A stretch of DNA of 64,000 nucleotides, from the NCBI GenBank assembly GCA_963920665.1, contig OY987270.1:11434019-11498018 (forward strand), written 5' to 3'. Each line of letters begins with the position of its first letter. The stretch's first letter is position 1. Shown in pieces: positions 1 through 11,587 of this stretch. The translations under genes were made by a program, and so were the position numbers. The DNA comes from Straminergon stramineum (Eukaryota > Streptophyta > Bryopsida > Hypnales > Calliergonaceae). The notes under the pieces are model-generated. The model was not told the origin of the DNA and ran no database searches. It worked only from the letters and a program-made list of their open reading frames with translations.

Positions 1-724
1 GTTTCTCAACTTGGGCAGCTTAAGCAGATCATAAAAAATCACTTTTTTCAAAAATAAAAATTTGAAATTGGTTTTCTAGATTTTTATGTATAGGGAAAAC
101 TTTGAATCAATCCATTTTGATCCATGAGATGAAAGTTATGAGGAATCTTAGTTTACGAGTAGTTATAGAATCTCTACTCTAAAATAAACTTTGAAGTCCT
201 TCATTTAACTCAACTTTTAATATTTTTTGAGAAAAATAAAATCATAGGATGTAGATTACAACCATAGGGATTGGCATTTTTCAATTCCATAATTAAATTC
301 TTGACAATTTAGTATTTTAAACCATTCTCTATGTCTTTCTACTTACTATTTTTTCCTATATGTTGTATAATTCCAAATGATTTGAAATTTTTCAAGCATA
401 CATGCAACTTGCCCTGAAGAATGAATCTAGAGATGCACCACCATTTTGGACATTTTTTCATGCAAATGTGACCTTTTGAAGTGTTGTTGCCTAATTTTTT
501 GTAGGGCAAAAAGATTGATTTTTGTCACTTCCAATATTAATATCTTACAATCCACATGGTGGAAATTTTCTGAAATTTTTTCCACATCTTTTCAAAACAA
601 CTTACTACAAGATCCTATGGTTACATGTGTTCAAAAATGTTTTTTTTCTTAAAATTGGTACTTGTGCTAAAAATGGCAGTTTTGGAATGTTTTTGGTGAA
701 AACATAGCCAAGGAACTTTAGGGG
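1..724 (+). mobile_element. TTAA-type element, family B, copy B0 (left end outside window)
   Basis: The right end reads ...GGAACTTTAGGGG followed by TTAA at 725-728, the same terminus style as the other TTAA elements here. The interior (for example 530-640) matches 12540-12630 and, in inverse orientation, 61380-61460, so three copies of one family are present. No coding capacity: the open frames are short and not shared between copies. The left end lies beyond the window edge. Confidence 0.6.
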
Positions 725-728
725 TTAA

Positions 729-1759
729 GGCTCTTTCTGGACTTTGAGGACTGACACAACGTATTTGTAGGAACTTCTACCAAACATGCTCTAAATACTC
801 TTTTTCAGTCTTTTTCAGTTAGAAATTATACTAAATGTGAGCAAAAGCGGAAAAAAAGAAAATCGCGAGGCGTATGTATTAATTGCGGGGTTCACAATTT
901 CCAACGGTCAAGCCCTCATCTTCAAATTATCCCATATCTTGTGAGGATTCATACCAAATAATGGATTTCATTATAAAAACGACTTCTCTATTTTCATTCT
1001 CACTAAATGTCAATGAAGTAATTCTTTCATTTTGCCATCAAAAGTTCTCTTGATGATAAATGGTAAACTCTCTTTAATTCTTACTGAATTTGATAATTTC
1101 TCTTGTTAATTTTTCATTCGACTTTCTTTAAAATAATTATTTTTTACCAATCCTACCATGTGGGTATAATATGTACCAATTGATTTCTTAAAAACCCATC
1201 TAAACGTCTAAATTGAAGTCTCAAAAAACAATATTAAAATTCTAAGATAGCGTAAAAGAATGCTCACTAGGCATACCATATCATCCTCGTTGATTACCAT
1301 GCCTATATGTCTCTCACAAACATTCTTTCTCAACTTTGTTTTCTGCCCATTTGAATAATCCCGTATTCTCATTGTCCTGTACTCATGTTCTTGGTTTCCT
1401 GCATAGTTGGGACATGCTACTTCCCCAGCCACTGCCTATCCCCCTCCCATCTCTATCACTTGCTTCCTCGGACAGGCTCTCAGGAACTCATGCTGTTGCC
1501 CATGATTTTAGGAAAATTCTTGGGATGACTCTCTCAATCTAACTTATCCATACAGTGATTCTTTCCGATTCTTTATGCTCTCTTAGTTTAGTTTTTAGAC
1601 TTCATGTGGCTTCACTCTTCCATAGTCTGTGCATTTCTAAGTTAAGTTACACATTCAGCAAGCACCTGGTCACAGTGTTAACCCTCAATGGTCATGTCAT
1701 GGGAACTTTCTTTTTTAATATATCTCATTAATTATGACTTTCCTTAATGAAGGTGTTTA
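729..1759. other. Intergenic, nothing recognised
   Basis: No open frame with recognisable protein similarity, no RNA gene, and no repeat end was found. The stretch near 1300-1550 is a little less AT-rich and has short frames on both strands, but none looks like a known domain. Confidence 0.5.
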
Positions 1760-2141
1760 AGGTGGGAGCACCCAAAAGCATCAATATAAGCAATCCAGCA
1801 TATTTGGAGGCATCTTTTCTTTGAAATTGTATTTTTCTAGTATTAGCAAGTGAAAATCATGGATATAAAAAAAATAGATTTTTCAGACGTCGTATGTAAT
1901 TTCTATGATTTTTCAAAGTGTTGGCTCCCTAGACCACTTGAATGTGTCACATAGGTGGACTAAAATCTGAACTCTGTGAAAATCAGCTATCAGCGAATCA
2001 CAGTTAAATATGTGTCCTTCACATGTGTCAACCAATCAGAATTAAACATATGAAGGACACATTAACTAAAGTCTAGGGACATTTTTAGTGATATCTAGGG
2101 TACAAAGATGGGATCAAGGACGCTAATGGGTGTTTCTACCT
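1760..2141. mobile_element. TA-flanked MITE, family F, copy F1
   Basis: A 382-bp non-coding element. The left end reads AGGTGGGAGCACCCAAAAGC; the right end, read on the other strand, reads AGGTAGAAACACCCATTAGC, so the imperfect inverted ends agree at most positions. TA dinucleotides flank it at 1758-1759 and 2142-2143. A near-identical copy in the same orientation lies at 36777-37160, which fixes both boundaries. Ends plus TA duplication suggest a Tc1/mariner-type non-autonomous element, but no transposase is present to confirm this. Confidence 0.75.
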
Positions 2142-2143
2142 TA

Positions 2144-2591
2144 GCTTGAGTTTCACAAACCAGTGGCTGTGGAACTTAAAAGGATGCCCATTTCATTTGT
2201 AAGAGTGCCATCATCATCATTGTAATCAACAAGTCTTGTTTTTCTTAAAACACATGGACCAATTCCATTGCAAAGGGGAAAAGTACACAGAACCAAAGGA
2301 CAAGTCCTCAGTAGTGATTTTTTCTTTTTCTTTTCTTTTGTATGTTTTCAAATAACCTAACTAACCACCAGCAAAGCCAACTCTCAAAGCCATGCAAAAT
2401 CTAGCACTTGCCTAGAAAGCTACACGGAATAGGGGTATTAAGGGGATCCATACTAATTAATCGACATTCCAAACTATATAAATATCTACCTTTATTGTAC
2501 ATCAATAGTTATTGAAGTGTCCGGGGGATGTACATCATGTTTCAAACATATATAATTTTCTACAATCAGTCCCTTTAATTTTTTAGTCCCC
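2144..2591. other. Intergenic, nothing recognised
   Basis: Contains a pyrimidine-rich run near 2318-2340 and a short stretch of ordinary AT-rich sequence. No gene or repeat boundary is supported. Confidence 0.5.
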
Positions 2592-2595
2592 TTAA

Positions 2596-3232
2596 CCCCT
2601 AAATCCCCAAGGCACCAGATTCTTGTGTTTGGAAAACTTTGAAGTTAAGTAAAATCCAACCAAATTGAAATTATTATTAGTTTATATTTTTGGAGAATTA
2701 TTTTTGAAGTCTAGTTTTAGGATCAAAAAGCTAATCTGAAAAATAAAGGATTATGATTTTTCTATTGAAGATTTAGTGCAAGGATGCCCATTGCAATCTT
2801 GACTTCCCGTAGTGTTGAGGGCTCTTGAAAATGAGCCTCAAATAGACTAGATCTTGGAGGCAAAATCACATTAGAAATTCATTTAAAAAAATTGTAGAAT
2901 AGATTTTGAAAAACTGTAAATTGAATGGGGTTGTGTATGCTAGGCCCTATAACCTCATATTTTTTTAGTGACCAACTTTTTAGAGTTGACATGCAAAAAG
3001 TGAATTGAAAAATTTTCACAATTTTTACACCCTCATGATCAAACGTTATAATCTTTCGATCTATAAGTGATATTGTTATGTTTTCTTTTCCTATGTGATC
3101 TCTAACATGTCTAGTTTGACTTTGAACGGTTACAATTCAAAAGAAATTGGTACAACTTATGAAAATGTTGACTTTTTGTTCAATTTAAAGCAAATTTCAA
3201 GGAGCTCCAAACAGGCCTTGGGCATTTAGGGG
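2596..3232 (-). mobile_element. piggyBac-like TTAA MITE, family A, copy A1
   Basis: A 637-bp element between TTAA at 2592-2595 and TTAA at 3233-3236. It starts CCCCTAAATCCCCAAGGC and ends with the complement of CCCCTAAATGCCCAAGGC, so the inverted ends differ at one base in 18. It is the same length as copy A2 (14681-15317) and lies in the opposite orientation. No coding frame is conserved between copies. TTAA duplication and CCC(C)T ends are the hallmark of piggyBac-type elements; the superfamily assignment is inferred. Confidence 0.8.
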
Positions 3233-3236
3233 TTAA

Positions 3237-6045
3237 TACCCCTATTCAGTGTAGAAGCCAGGCCATTCCAAAGGAGATGCCAGCAGTTGGAAACTCAGAG
3301 ACCAGACCACCAGAGCCACTATACCCAGAACTGCTCAGGCAAAACTACCCATCTGAGGGTGAGCTAAATTCCAGTGCACCTGAAGATGGAATCTCTCGCC
3401 CAGGAAGTCTGTTTGAAGCCAGGTGTTGTCAAACCACTTGAGAAACATACCCATTTTGTTGGGGTGCAGTGCACAGTAAACGTGTTTGACTGCATAAAAA
3501 GTCTCTCAGTTTTGATGACAATCAAAAATTGACAATCCTGTTTAAAAAAAAAATTGACAATCCAGTAATGCTCCAAAACAGGCTTTAATTTCATCAATTC
3601 GCACTGTAGAACACAATTCTATTCACTTTCGTCGTAACATTTCTATGTAATCCTAAGAGAATGAAAACTTTACATGTTTGCTGGAACTGCTCATAAACAT
3701 ACTAGTTGTCACCTCATCAGCATCCTATTATCACGCATTTAAATTAAGGTAAAACATCCCATTGAGGTCAGATGACCCATAGTGAACCTAATGATCTCAT
3801 GATGATTTTTCAAGCCATAATCAATGTCTAACCTGACACCCATGGAGTGATTAGTGACCTCAGTAGGAGCACCTTACTTTTTGAGTGTAAATCATTGTAG
3901 GAAGTGACTTTTTAGGGCCTTCCACATTAGAAATTATTGTAACTACTTCAAGTGATTAACCCTTGAGTGTTCAAAGCACCTTTTGAACTCATCCTAATCA
4001 AATTGTCACCCAAAACGAGATCCACAAAAATTGACCGTACTCAACGGTAGTGAAGTTAAATCCATAGTTGTAAGGAGAAGGGCAAATGATTTCACCGTAT
4101 TGTTGAAAAGATTATAATAGTCAAACATGACAACCTTTCATTTTGGGGAGGCCATATTTGAGGCCGTAGGGTTAATGATACATTCGCACCTGGAGTTTGG
4201 TAATGTTGGTCATTAAAAGATAATACCTTTGCACAAACATCATGAGGTTTTTTTTAAGGAAATGCATTTATTGTGTTGGTTTGGTAAAAATTTAGTGATC
4301 ACAAGTTATCCAGTGTTCAAATATGCCAAACAACTCCTTGTACTGTGAGGTAGTTGTCCTTGGAAATAGCCAAAATTAAACTGCACACACAATGTAGTTC
4401 ATGTTGTCATTGGCTTTACTTTTCTGAATCATAATTGTTGCTTCCAATTTCAATTGCAGCGGTAGTGCAACAAAGCATAGGAAAACGCAAGAGGAGTTCT
4501 AGAAAAATTCTCCTTCCAAGAATTGCTTGGCGAATGCTCAGATTGAATGCGGCAATTAGAAATAAAACAAGCAATATTGATAAGTAAGCTGACAAACAAG
4601 GGTAATTTCTACTTCCTCTTCATTGCTGAAAACCCAAAGGAAGTATACATAATGTTGGTGCTGAATAAACCTCAAGCAAATTCTGAAATGGTTGAAACCA
4701 ATTACCAATCCTACTCTAGATTCTACAACGCTCAAATTTGGAAGCTTGCAGACTACTGTTTGTCTATGAATAACCTACAGAATTTCTCAAAGTCACAAGA
4801 TGGACATGCTGACTAAACATTTAATTGCTGACCACGCGCCAGAATCTGCTGAAGAGAAAATTGCAAGCATCTGATTCCCAGTCAAGGACATGATCCAAAA
4901 TCATTAGGGTTTATTATCACCACTCTTCACACTCCTGTCTGCAAACCGAGAGATGCATAGACTATCTCAGAACGTAAAATATAAGCAAATCTGAACCCCC
5001 AATGCGCTTCAAATTCCAGAACATAACAAAATCAACAAACCTTGTGCTCAAGGATTGCCAATCCCGAACTACCCCTTTTCCCATAACTTTTGACGGTCTG
5101 ATGAGAGCAGTCCTCCATAAGTGGGTGCCCAGAGAGCCGTTGTCTGTGAGATTTCAAGAACTCTCAGTATCTTCATTTTCAGAAGATTGTTACATCCTAG
5201 ATACAAACATTCTTGGTAGTGTTGGGCCTAAAATTACAAATACTGAATGGTTGTAACACTGCTCCTAACTCAATGCCATATCATGTGCCACCTAGGATCA
5301 GAGGATACTAAAGAGCGCAGGTGGAAATGGACAGACAGTTCCCATTTTATTGTAAGCCAAAAAAAGACAGTTGAACACCATGTGCAAACATAGCTTAAGA
5401 TGAGCATATTGGATACAGGTTTTGTTGGTTATCGGGTAGCCTACTGACTCTTTGGGGCAGATCACTTCAAAAATTCACAACAAATTCATACTTTGTCTAA
5501 AAAATATAATTTCAACTACTCTCATTATTTCTCACACTTGTCTTTACATAGGAAAAAATTTGAAAATTTTCAGCAATGGCATAAAGGCAGACTCCAAAAT
5601 CTGACCACAATGGGTTGTTTTACCTTAGTATGACAAAGTCTTGCCAAAAAATTGTCTCATTCATTTCAACTGTGCAGTATACTATCCTACTCAATTAATT
5701 AGCCACCCCCCCTCTCCCAAAAAATTAGTAGCCCTTGATAGTTTTTGAAAAAAAATAAAAACATCCCCTTCCTTGTCATTGATCTTGAAACAAATATTGT
5801 GATACTATATGTATACCAAGTATACATGGATACGAAAAATGGATACGGAAAACAGATACGGATTATTCCATATCGATTGTTAAACAACTTCGTTTTCAAA
5901 AATATAAGAGTGAGGGGGGATACTGGGTTATAAAAAATAATTTGAGGGGGGGTACTGGGTATTGAAGGCATGTTGATTGCCTTCCTCACTATCCCTATCC
6001 ACTCAAAAGACAACCTTACTTTACAATGTTCTTAATGCATTTATA
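3237..6045. other. Intergenic, no gene supported
   Basis: The open frames here (the longest, 89 codons, at 4547-4816 plus) have no recognisable domain and no splice context that joins them to anything. At 5690-5960 there is a patch with runs of C and G and four spaced GATACG/GATACT words; it is unexplained. A possible pair of TTAA sites at 3956 and 4173 is discussed among the rejected items. Confidence 0.4.
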
Positions 6046-6125
6046 GAGTTGGTTCAAAATGCCTGAGTGGAATTCAAACCTCCTACCTTAATGCAAATTC
6101 CATGCTCGCTCAGTGACATCACCCA
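6046..6125 (-). repeat. Possible tRNA-derived SINE head
   Basis: On the minus strand, GATGTCACTGAGCGAGC resembles an internal RNA polymerase III A box. About 30 bases later GGTTTGAATTCC resembles the B box GGTTCGAATCC. The spacing fits a tRNA-like promoter. There is no clear poly(A) or second copy to prove a SINE. The bases between the boxes (AGGTAGGAGG) also resemble the ends of the TA-flanked family H, so an element end is an alternative reading. Confidence 0.25.
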
Positions 6126-6226
6126 ATGCCAAAGACTTCTATAGACTCATTAATATGCTATCACTTGCCTTGCCATCACAATTCTGCAAATGATAAAAAA
6201 AATCCAACACCTAACCAAACAAGTAA

Positions 6227-6246
6227 AGGTACTTTCGCACTTGGCG
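6227..6246 (+). repeat. Harbinger left terminal inverted repeat
   Basis: AGGTACTTTCGCACTTGGCG, preceded by the target duplicate TAA. Perfect inverse match to 11568-11587. Confidence 0.95.
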
Positions 6247-7180
6247 TTTGAAAGCAGCGGTCATATAAACGTAACGTAGTCAACAAACGAGGACTGCAGA
6301 AGCAGTAGTTGCCAGAGCTTGGTGGTCCCCATAGCCTCGCTCGGGGTGAAATTGTCGCCTTACTAGTAGGACCGATGCCATCACACATGGGGAGCTTAAA
6401 GAATTCTACGAATATCTTTTGGTGGATGAGGGCATCCTTAATTTATGCGACTTCACACCTGCATGGTAGTGTAAGACCGCTAGTGGTAGCCGCTGCCGCT
6501 CGTTATCGTCGGCGATACCTTCTGCGGCTGACTATGGCGTCCTCTGCAGGGAGTTCAGTAGTCCGACTAGTTGTTCCCGACATCTGGGAAGGTGGAAGAA
6601 GTTTATTACAATTCGTGTGAGTTGCGATGAATTAAGAATGAGAAGGAAAGGGTGATGCTGAAGAATTGACTGAAGAATGAGTTGTTCTGTGACGAAGTAG
6701 TAGGCGGTTTGACGACAACTTGTTTGAGAGGAGAGTTCTGGCGGAAGGGCAGTAGTCTTGACGGAGGTATCAAGACGAGCGCACCTTCAATTTCGTGGAT
6801 CTGTAGCCACGTAGACATCATCATGAACCAGGTATGTTCCACCTTGCACAATCTTCTGCAGCACTACATGTGCATTAGCATGAGCTGAAAAGTAGTTTTG
6901 GTCACTCCCGTGTCCACTTCACTGTCGTTTAGGGTTACCTTAACGTGGATTTTTCAACCACATGCTGTACCGTCTAAAATTTTCCAACAGTAGAAACTTT
7001 GTTTTTGTGAATAGTGTTCGGCAAATCTTACTGCACTTAGTGTTTACCAAATCTGACAGCACATGTGTACCATACAGATGCATGGTACTAGGAAACTGAT
7101 GTCCTCTGTGCAGTGCCGAAGTAACAAGTGCTAGTCCTTGATTTGCAGACCAAGCGTTCCAAATTGTACTTACACAAAAG

Positions 7181-8533
7181 ATGGACGATTTGGATGTTCC
7201 TATCGACTTATTGTCTATGGCATCGTTTATTCTCCTCATGTTGTTGAACACCCATAGAGCTTTGTCTTTAAGTAGTGTTCTTGACATGCCTGACGAAGAC
7301 GTGGAAGACAATACTGTTGCCCAGCAATGTGTTGACGATTCCGTGCTGGACGTGAATGCAGTAAGCCGCGCTGTCCTCCACCATTTCCGCCTCTGCAATA
7401 GCTTCTCCCTCATCGATGAGGACCTCGGTTTTTGGGTGAAACCGAGGTCAACTACTTGGTTCTCAAATTTTATTTTCCAAGAGTACGACGACAATCGTTG
7501 GGTGCGGATGTTCCGTATGACGAAGGCATCCGTCCTATCGTTGGCCCAGTTGTTGAGTCCCACCATTAAGAAGAAAGATACAAAGTATCGTTTAGCAATT
7601 CCTGTGACCGTGCGCTTGGCCTGCACTTTATTCAAATTGAGCCATGGTGCAAGCCTCCTCATATGCAGTGAAATGTTTGCAGTGGGACAGAGCACTGTTT
7701 CGATTATGCTTCGACAGGTGGTGCATGCGTTGAATGTTCTCCTTCGACTGGAGATTAGTTGGCCCACCGGAGAGCGCTTGCTCTCTGTGGCCACGGAATT
7801 CCAGTAGCTTTGTGGTCTTCCTGGCGTTGTGGGCGCCATTGATGGAACACACTTTGCCATCTCAAAACCGAGTTTCGCCCCAACTGATTATTACTATTTC
7901 AAATCCGGAGGCTATTCAATCACCTGTCAAGCTGTTGTGGATGCCTCAAAACGCTTCATTGACTTGTATGTGGGCATGCCTGGTAGCACTAATGACTCTC
8001 GTATGCTAAGAAGGTCCGCTCTATTTCACAGAGCACAACGGCAAACACTATGGGATGGAAGATTGTCTTTCCAAGGATTTTCGCCATATCTCCTAGGAGA
8101 TTCTGGCTACCCTCTACTGCCTTGGCTTATGGTCCCCCATTGCCATCAGCGAGACGTCTCCATTGCGAACGACCTTTTCAACAGGAAACTAAGTAGAGGC
8201 CGTGGAGTGGTCGAAAATGCATTCGGTCTTCTGAAACTTTCTTTTCGAGAACTCCATGTGAAGTCAGAATTGCATGTGACTTTCTTACCTGACGTTGTCA
8301 CTTGTTGTGCACTTCTACATAATTTGCTTTTGAAGCAATCACATGAAGAAGTGGAGCGGCTTCTTCAAGTTCTGCAGGATGAGGAAAGGCAGCGGAACAG
8401 TCGACTAGTGCCGATATTTCCTGATGACCCACTCGATGCTACTGACATAGTAGATGTTGAAGAAGCACAGAGAAAGCATTGTGAACTTGGAGTATACCTC
8501 ACATTGCAACGCATTGTTCCTATGCGACAATAG
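7181..8533 (+). pseudogene. Harbinger transposase (HARBI1-like DDE nuclease), one in-frame TAG
   Basis: A single 451-codon frame starting at ATG 7181, interrupted only by TAG at 7805-7807. The upstream part contains a helix-turn-helix-like region (about residues 125-190). The downstream part begins LCGLPGVVGAIDGTHF, the first catalytic aspartate motif of DDE_Tnp_4 nucleases, followed by PGSTNDSRML, GDSGYPLLPW and GRGVVENAFGLLK, which supplies the catalytic glutamate. All active-site residues expected of the family are therefore present. Length (about 450 aa with the stop read through) suits plant PIF transposases. The TAG sits just before a conserved block, with no plausible splice sites around it, so a nonsense mutation is the simplest reading; stop readthrough cannot be excluded. 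The protein would excise and insert Harbinger elements together with its Myb-like partner. Confidence 0.88.
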
Positions 8534-8956
8534 GAGGTATTATTCTGGACCTGCCATTTCCTTGTGTACACTGCAAGTTCATTGCTCTTCATTATGGCTG
8601 AAGTTTGTGCAGGTAGCCTTTATTTAATTTTTTGATATTATATGTACAGATTTGCACCACTTGTGCTCACACTATGATCGCCTATATTATTTGATATAGA
8701 GTACGTAGAAGTGCACAAAACTATATAGAACTAGATGCATAGAAGCCTGTCAAAATTTGACTTCACTGATGCCTGCAGGAGTCCGATGTGCAGTAGCTGC
8801 AGACATTGGAAATGCTAAAGCCCATCAGCGCGCAGTACTGGATGTCGGTCCATCAGCATAGGAGGTAGGACGTGCTTCCACCGCAATAGTGTCAGTGTTT
8901 TCCTAAGGTGCTGCTGGAGTATGATCTTGGGCGGGTGGTGCATGCGGAGGAAGTCG

Positions 8957-10305
8957 TCATTGTAAGCCTGCACTTAGTACTGTAGATAAATTAGCCAAAC
9001 ATTGCACGACCTGTCCTTGTTTTTCAATAGCAAGTTTCGAATTTTCATTTGCCAATCTTGCATTCTCATTGAGTCGGCGATCTCGTTCTTTCTGATACTC
9101 CATCTGCTCGGTGAAAAGCCTCTGCTGAACATCAATTTTCGAGCGTTCTAATTCTCTACTCGCATCCGCCAGCTCTTTGAATTGCACAGCCATGGCATCT
9201 CCAGTAGCTCGTGTTGCCTCGGCAATGAGTGAATGTCCGTTGACGCTTTTCCTACGAATTGTTGTATTGCCTGTTCTACGTCCTCCTGTGAAGTCCGTAT
9301 TGTTCGATGAGCTTAGCAACTGCAGGGTCACTCCAACTGGAATCGAAGTTTTCGGTAGACGTGAAGGCGATGCAGTCGGAGAAGAGTGCTATACATTAAA
9401 CTGTGTCCTTGCTTTTGAAGTGCCCATCTGGCACAGTGGAGACTGTGTAGAGTCGGTGTGGGTCTCGCTGTCATCTGCGAACGGTGCTTGAGAAATAGGA
9501 TCTTCGTCGCCATCAAAGCTACCTTCATGATGGTCCGCTTCCACACTAGCAGTCCCTACAGTCTTGAAGTTCTGGTCGTTAGGTGAGAGAAGGTTGCGTA
9601 CGTGAGGTGGATTGATGGTAGGTCTGCTTGCATGCCATTCATGGATGCGGAAGAACACATCTTGCAGGAACGTCTTTGGTAGTCCTTCAGACTTCCGTTC
9701 AACAATTGTGAGATCCCAATAATTAGCCTCGTTAGTGCCACTGCGATTGAAGAAGTCATTGATTCGCTTATAGTCTGGAATCAATTGATTCCACTTGCTT
9801 TTGCACGCGGCACCATCACGATGGCATGGGGATACACCAGCTTTCATGACCTTGGCACTAATGTGAATCCACTTACTTGCATCTTGGTTCATAAGGTCTC
9901 GTGAATCTACAGTTTTCAGCTCCAGCAGGTACAGTTGCCGTTTGGCGTCGATGAGAGCATTGATTTCCAGCGGATTCCAGTTCGGACCTCTCTCCTTCCG
10001 CAGTCGCTTGGCTGGAGACAGGGCATCATGGTTGATATTGTCTGTCGACAACCTAGCAATCCCCAGTAATGCATGGGCCTGACCGATTGGGCAATTGGAG
10101 ACCGTGCCTTCACAAGAACAGTGGAAGTTGACATCAGAATATGGAAGGCTTGGAAACAGGGACAATCGTCACGACGAATAAATTATACATGCATCGATAA
10201 GCATACTAGACAAATTTTTGCATCATTGAATGGTATACAAGAGAGCTCACCTTCTGTAGGCGTCGGTGTACTAGGTAGCGATGTAGCAATTCCAGGAAGA
10301 TACAT
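8957..10305 (-). pseudogene. Harbinger Myb/SANT-like protein (ORF1), one in-frame TAG
   Basis: The partner protein that carries Harbinger transposase to DNA. The main frame runs from 10107 down to 8957 and is broken only by TAG at 9389-9391. It has no ATG near its beginning. A short first exon at 10251-10305 (ATG, then MYLPGIATSLPSTPTPTE) with donor GTGAGC and an acceptor after a pyrimidine-rich tract joins it in frame at 10107. The region RGPNWNPLEINALIDAKRQ onwards, with conserved tryptophans (KWIHIS, KSKWNQL, NYWDL), is a trihelix/Myb_DNA-bind_4 type domain. After the TAG the frame continues into a charged, heptad-like coiled coil (KELADASRELERSKIDVQQ...), as expected for the C-terminal part. 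About 400 aa in total if the stop is ignored. The first exon is inferred from splice consensus only. Confidence 0.8.
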
Positions 10306-10409
10306 TTGGCTTGCACAAGGAAAACACTTTATTCAATAGAAGTCTTTACGAGCAATTTGCATGAATTATGGCACTCTTTCTATTATTATGTATTCTCATG
10401 GACTGTCGA

Positions 10410-10493
10410 GATCAACACTCGGACTCCCAAGATCAACACTCGGAGTCCCAAGATCAATACTCGGACTCCCAAGATCAACACTCAGATTGCAAC
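10410..10493. repeat. 21-bp tandem repeat, 4 copies, in the Harbinger
   Basis: Unit GATCAACACTCGGACTCCCAA (21 bp) repeated at 10410, 10431, 10452 and 10473 with single-base variants; the last unit decays. It lies just upstream of the ORF1 start, a place where Harbinger elements may hold promoter or subterminal binding sites. Confidence 0.85.
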
Positions 10494-10959
10494 GTTACAG
10501 AATCTAATACTCACCAACTGCACCGCTGTAGTTGCGTCCCGAAGGCACTCCAACCGATTTGCTCTGTTGTCGACGTTCCATGTGGGATTTCGAACGATGT
10601 TGAACAACGAGCCAAACAAATTGGTGCACAATAATTGGCAAAAGTCGATAATTAAGAAAACGTCTGTCCTCTACTGCAATACGTATAGGAACAAGTGCAA
10701 CTCAAGTGCCAACTACAATGATTCCAGAACAGAAGTGTACGTCCTCAAGAGTCGTGATGCACACAATGGGTTTTGCTGAAAGCTGAAATTTTAAGGACAT
10801 GCGGCGATCCAGACGGCCGCCAGCATTCAATTTTCTCGTAGGAAGAGGCAGCCTTCGTCATTTGCATGGTGTGCTTGTCCTCTACAGCGCTTGATTAAGA
10901 CTACTAAAAAATGTCTAAACCGCCGTCTTACATTAATCAACCCATTTTGAGGCTTTTAA

Positions 10960-11331
10960 CCCTTGAAGGACGCTGCGGACGTTTTGTGTCCGATGAATGA
11001 CAAAAATCAATCTGTTAGATGTAGGAAAGCCGTTTTTCATCCATTTTTTTTTCTCATTGCGACTGTAGAGAAGTGCTCTGTAATGGGAGGCCAAAATTAT
11101 TGTCATTGAATGCATTTATAATTTCAGGTACCCCAAATTGTCAGAGATGTACACAGATGGTTATAGACACTATGCTGCCCTTTTAGCAATTTCTGTGAGG
11201 GCAAGATGCCATGCGGGCTTTCGCAAGTTCTTTCGTTGGCGTGAACAGTGTCTTTTCCAGCGGTCAGTCTCCAATGCGCTACTATTCACAGACCGACTCT
11301 GTGCCACGGTGACCGGCCCGTCATTTAAGGG
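10960..11331. mobile_element. TTAA element nested in the Harbinger
   Basis: A 372-bp insert between TTAA at 10956-10959 and TTAA at 11332-11335. The ends are CCCTTGAAGGACG and, inverted, CCCTTAAATGACG (11 of 13 identical). No homologue of it elsewhere in the window was noticed, and it has no convincing protein. It shows TTAA-type elements were active after this Harbinger had inserted. Confidence 0.7.
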
Positions 11332-11567
11332 TTAACAAACAACGGACCTACGAGCCTCAAATCTACATTACCGCTTGATTGCGCTTCCATTCAAAGTCCG
11401 CCGGATAGCACTTTCATTAAAAAATTCCTTTGACCGTAGCAACAATAAGGACTGTTCTTTGTCTGTGCCACGCATGACTCCACGTCGGCTCGGCGTTCAC
11501 TAACTGCCGCAAGTTTGAAAGCCTCCGCCTGCTCTCACGCAACACCGCCTTGTAATATCACCTATAG

Positions 11568-11587
11568 CGCCAAGTGCGAAAGTACCT
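11568..11587 (-). repeat. Harbinger right terminal inverted repeat
   Basis: Perfect inverse match to 6227-6246, followed by TAA. A short word GTTTGAAAGC just inside the left end recurs near 11514 in the right subterminal region, a possible transposase-binding repeat. Confidence 0.95.

Larger units (their letters stand above)
6227..11587. mobile_element. Complete PIF/Harbinger DNA transposon
   Basis: A 5361-bp element bounded by perfect 20-bp inverted repeats (AGGTACTTTCGCACTTGGCG) and flanked by the direct repeat TAA at 6224-6226 and 11588-11590, the 3-bp target duplication typical of PIF/Harbinger. It carries the two genes expected of the superfamily, a DDE transposase (plus) and a Myb/SANT-like protein (minus), convergently arranged. 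Its base composition is clearly more GC-rich than the flanks. Both genes hold one in-frame TAG, and a 372-bp TTAA element has inserted near the right end. This is a recent but apparently disabled copy; the perfect end repeats argue it moved not long ago. Confidence 0.93.

Noticed and set aside
3960..4172. Candidate TTAA element between TTAA at 3956-3959 and 4173-4176
   Set aside because: Only the first four bases of the ends (CCCT) agree and there is no second copy, so chance TTAA sites are as likely.
5745..5933. 62-codon frame in the GATAC-rich patch
   Set aside because: Short, opposed by a longer antisense frame, with simple-sequence character and no domain similarity.
6940..7860. 306-codon open frame on the minus strand across the Harbinger transposase
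   Set aside because: It is the antisense shadow of the transposase frame. The plus-strand frame has clear DDE and helix-turn-helix motifs, while this one has none.
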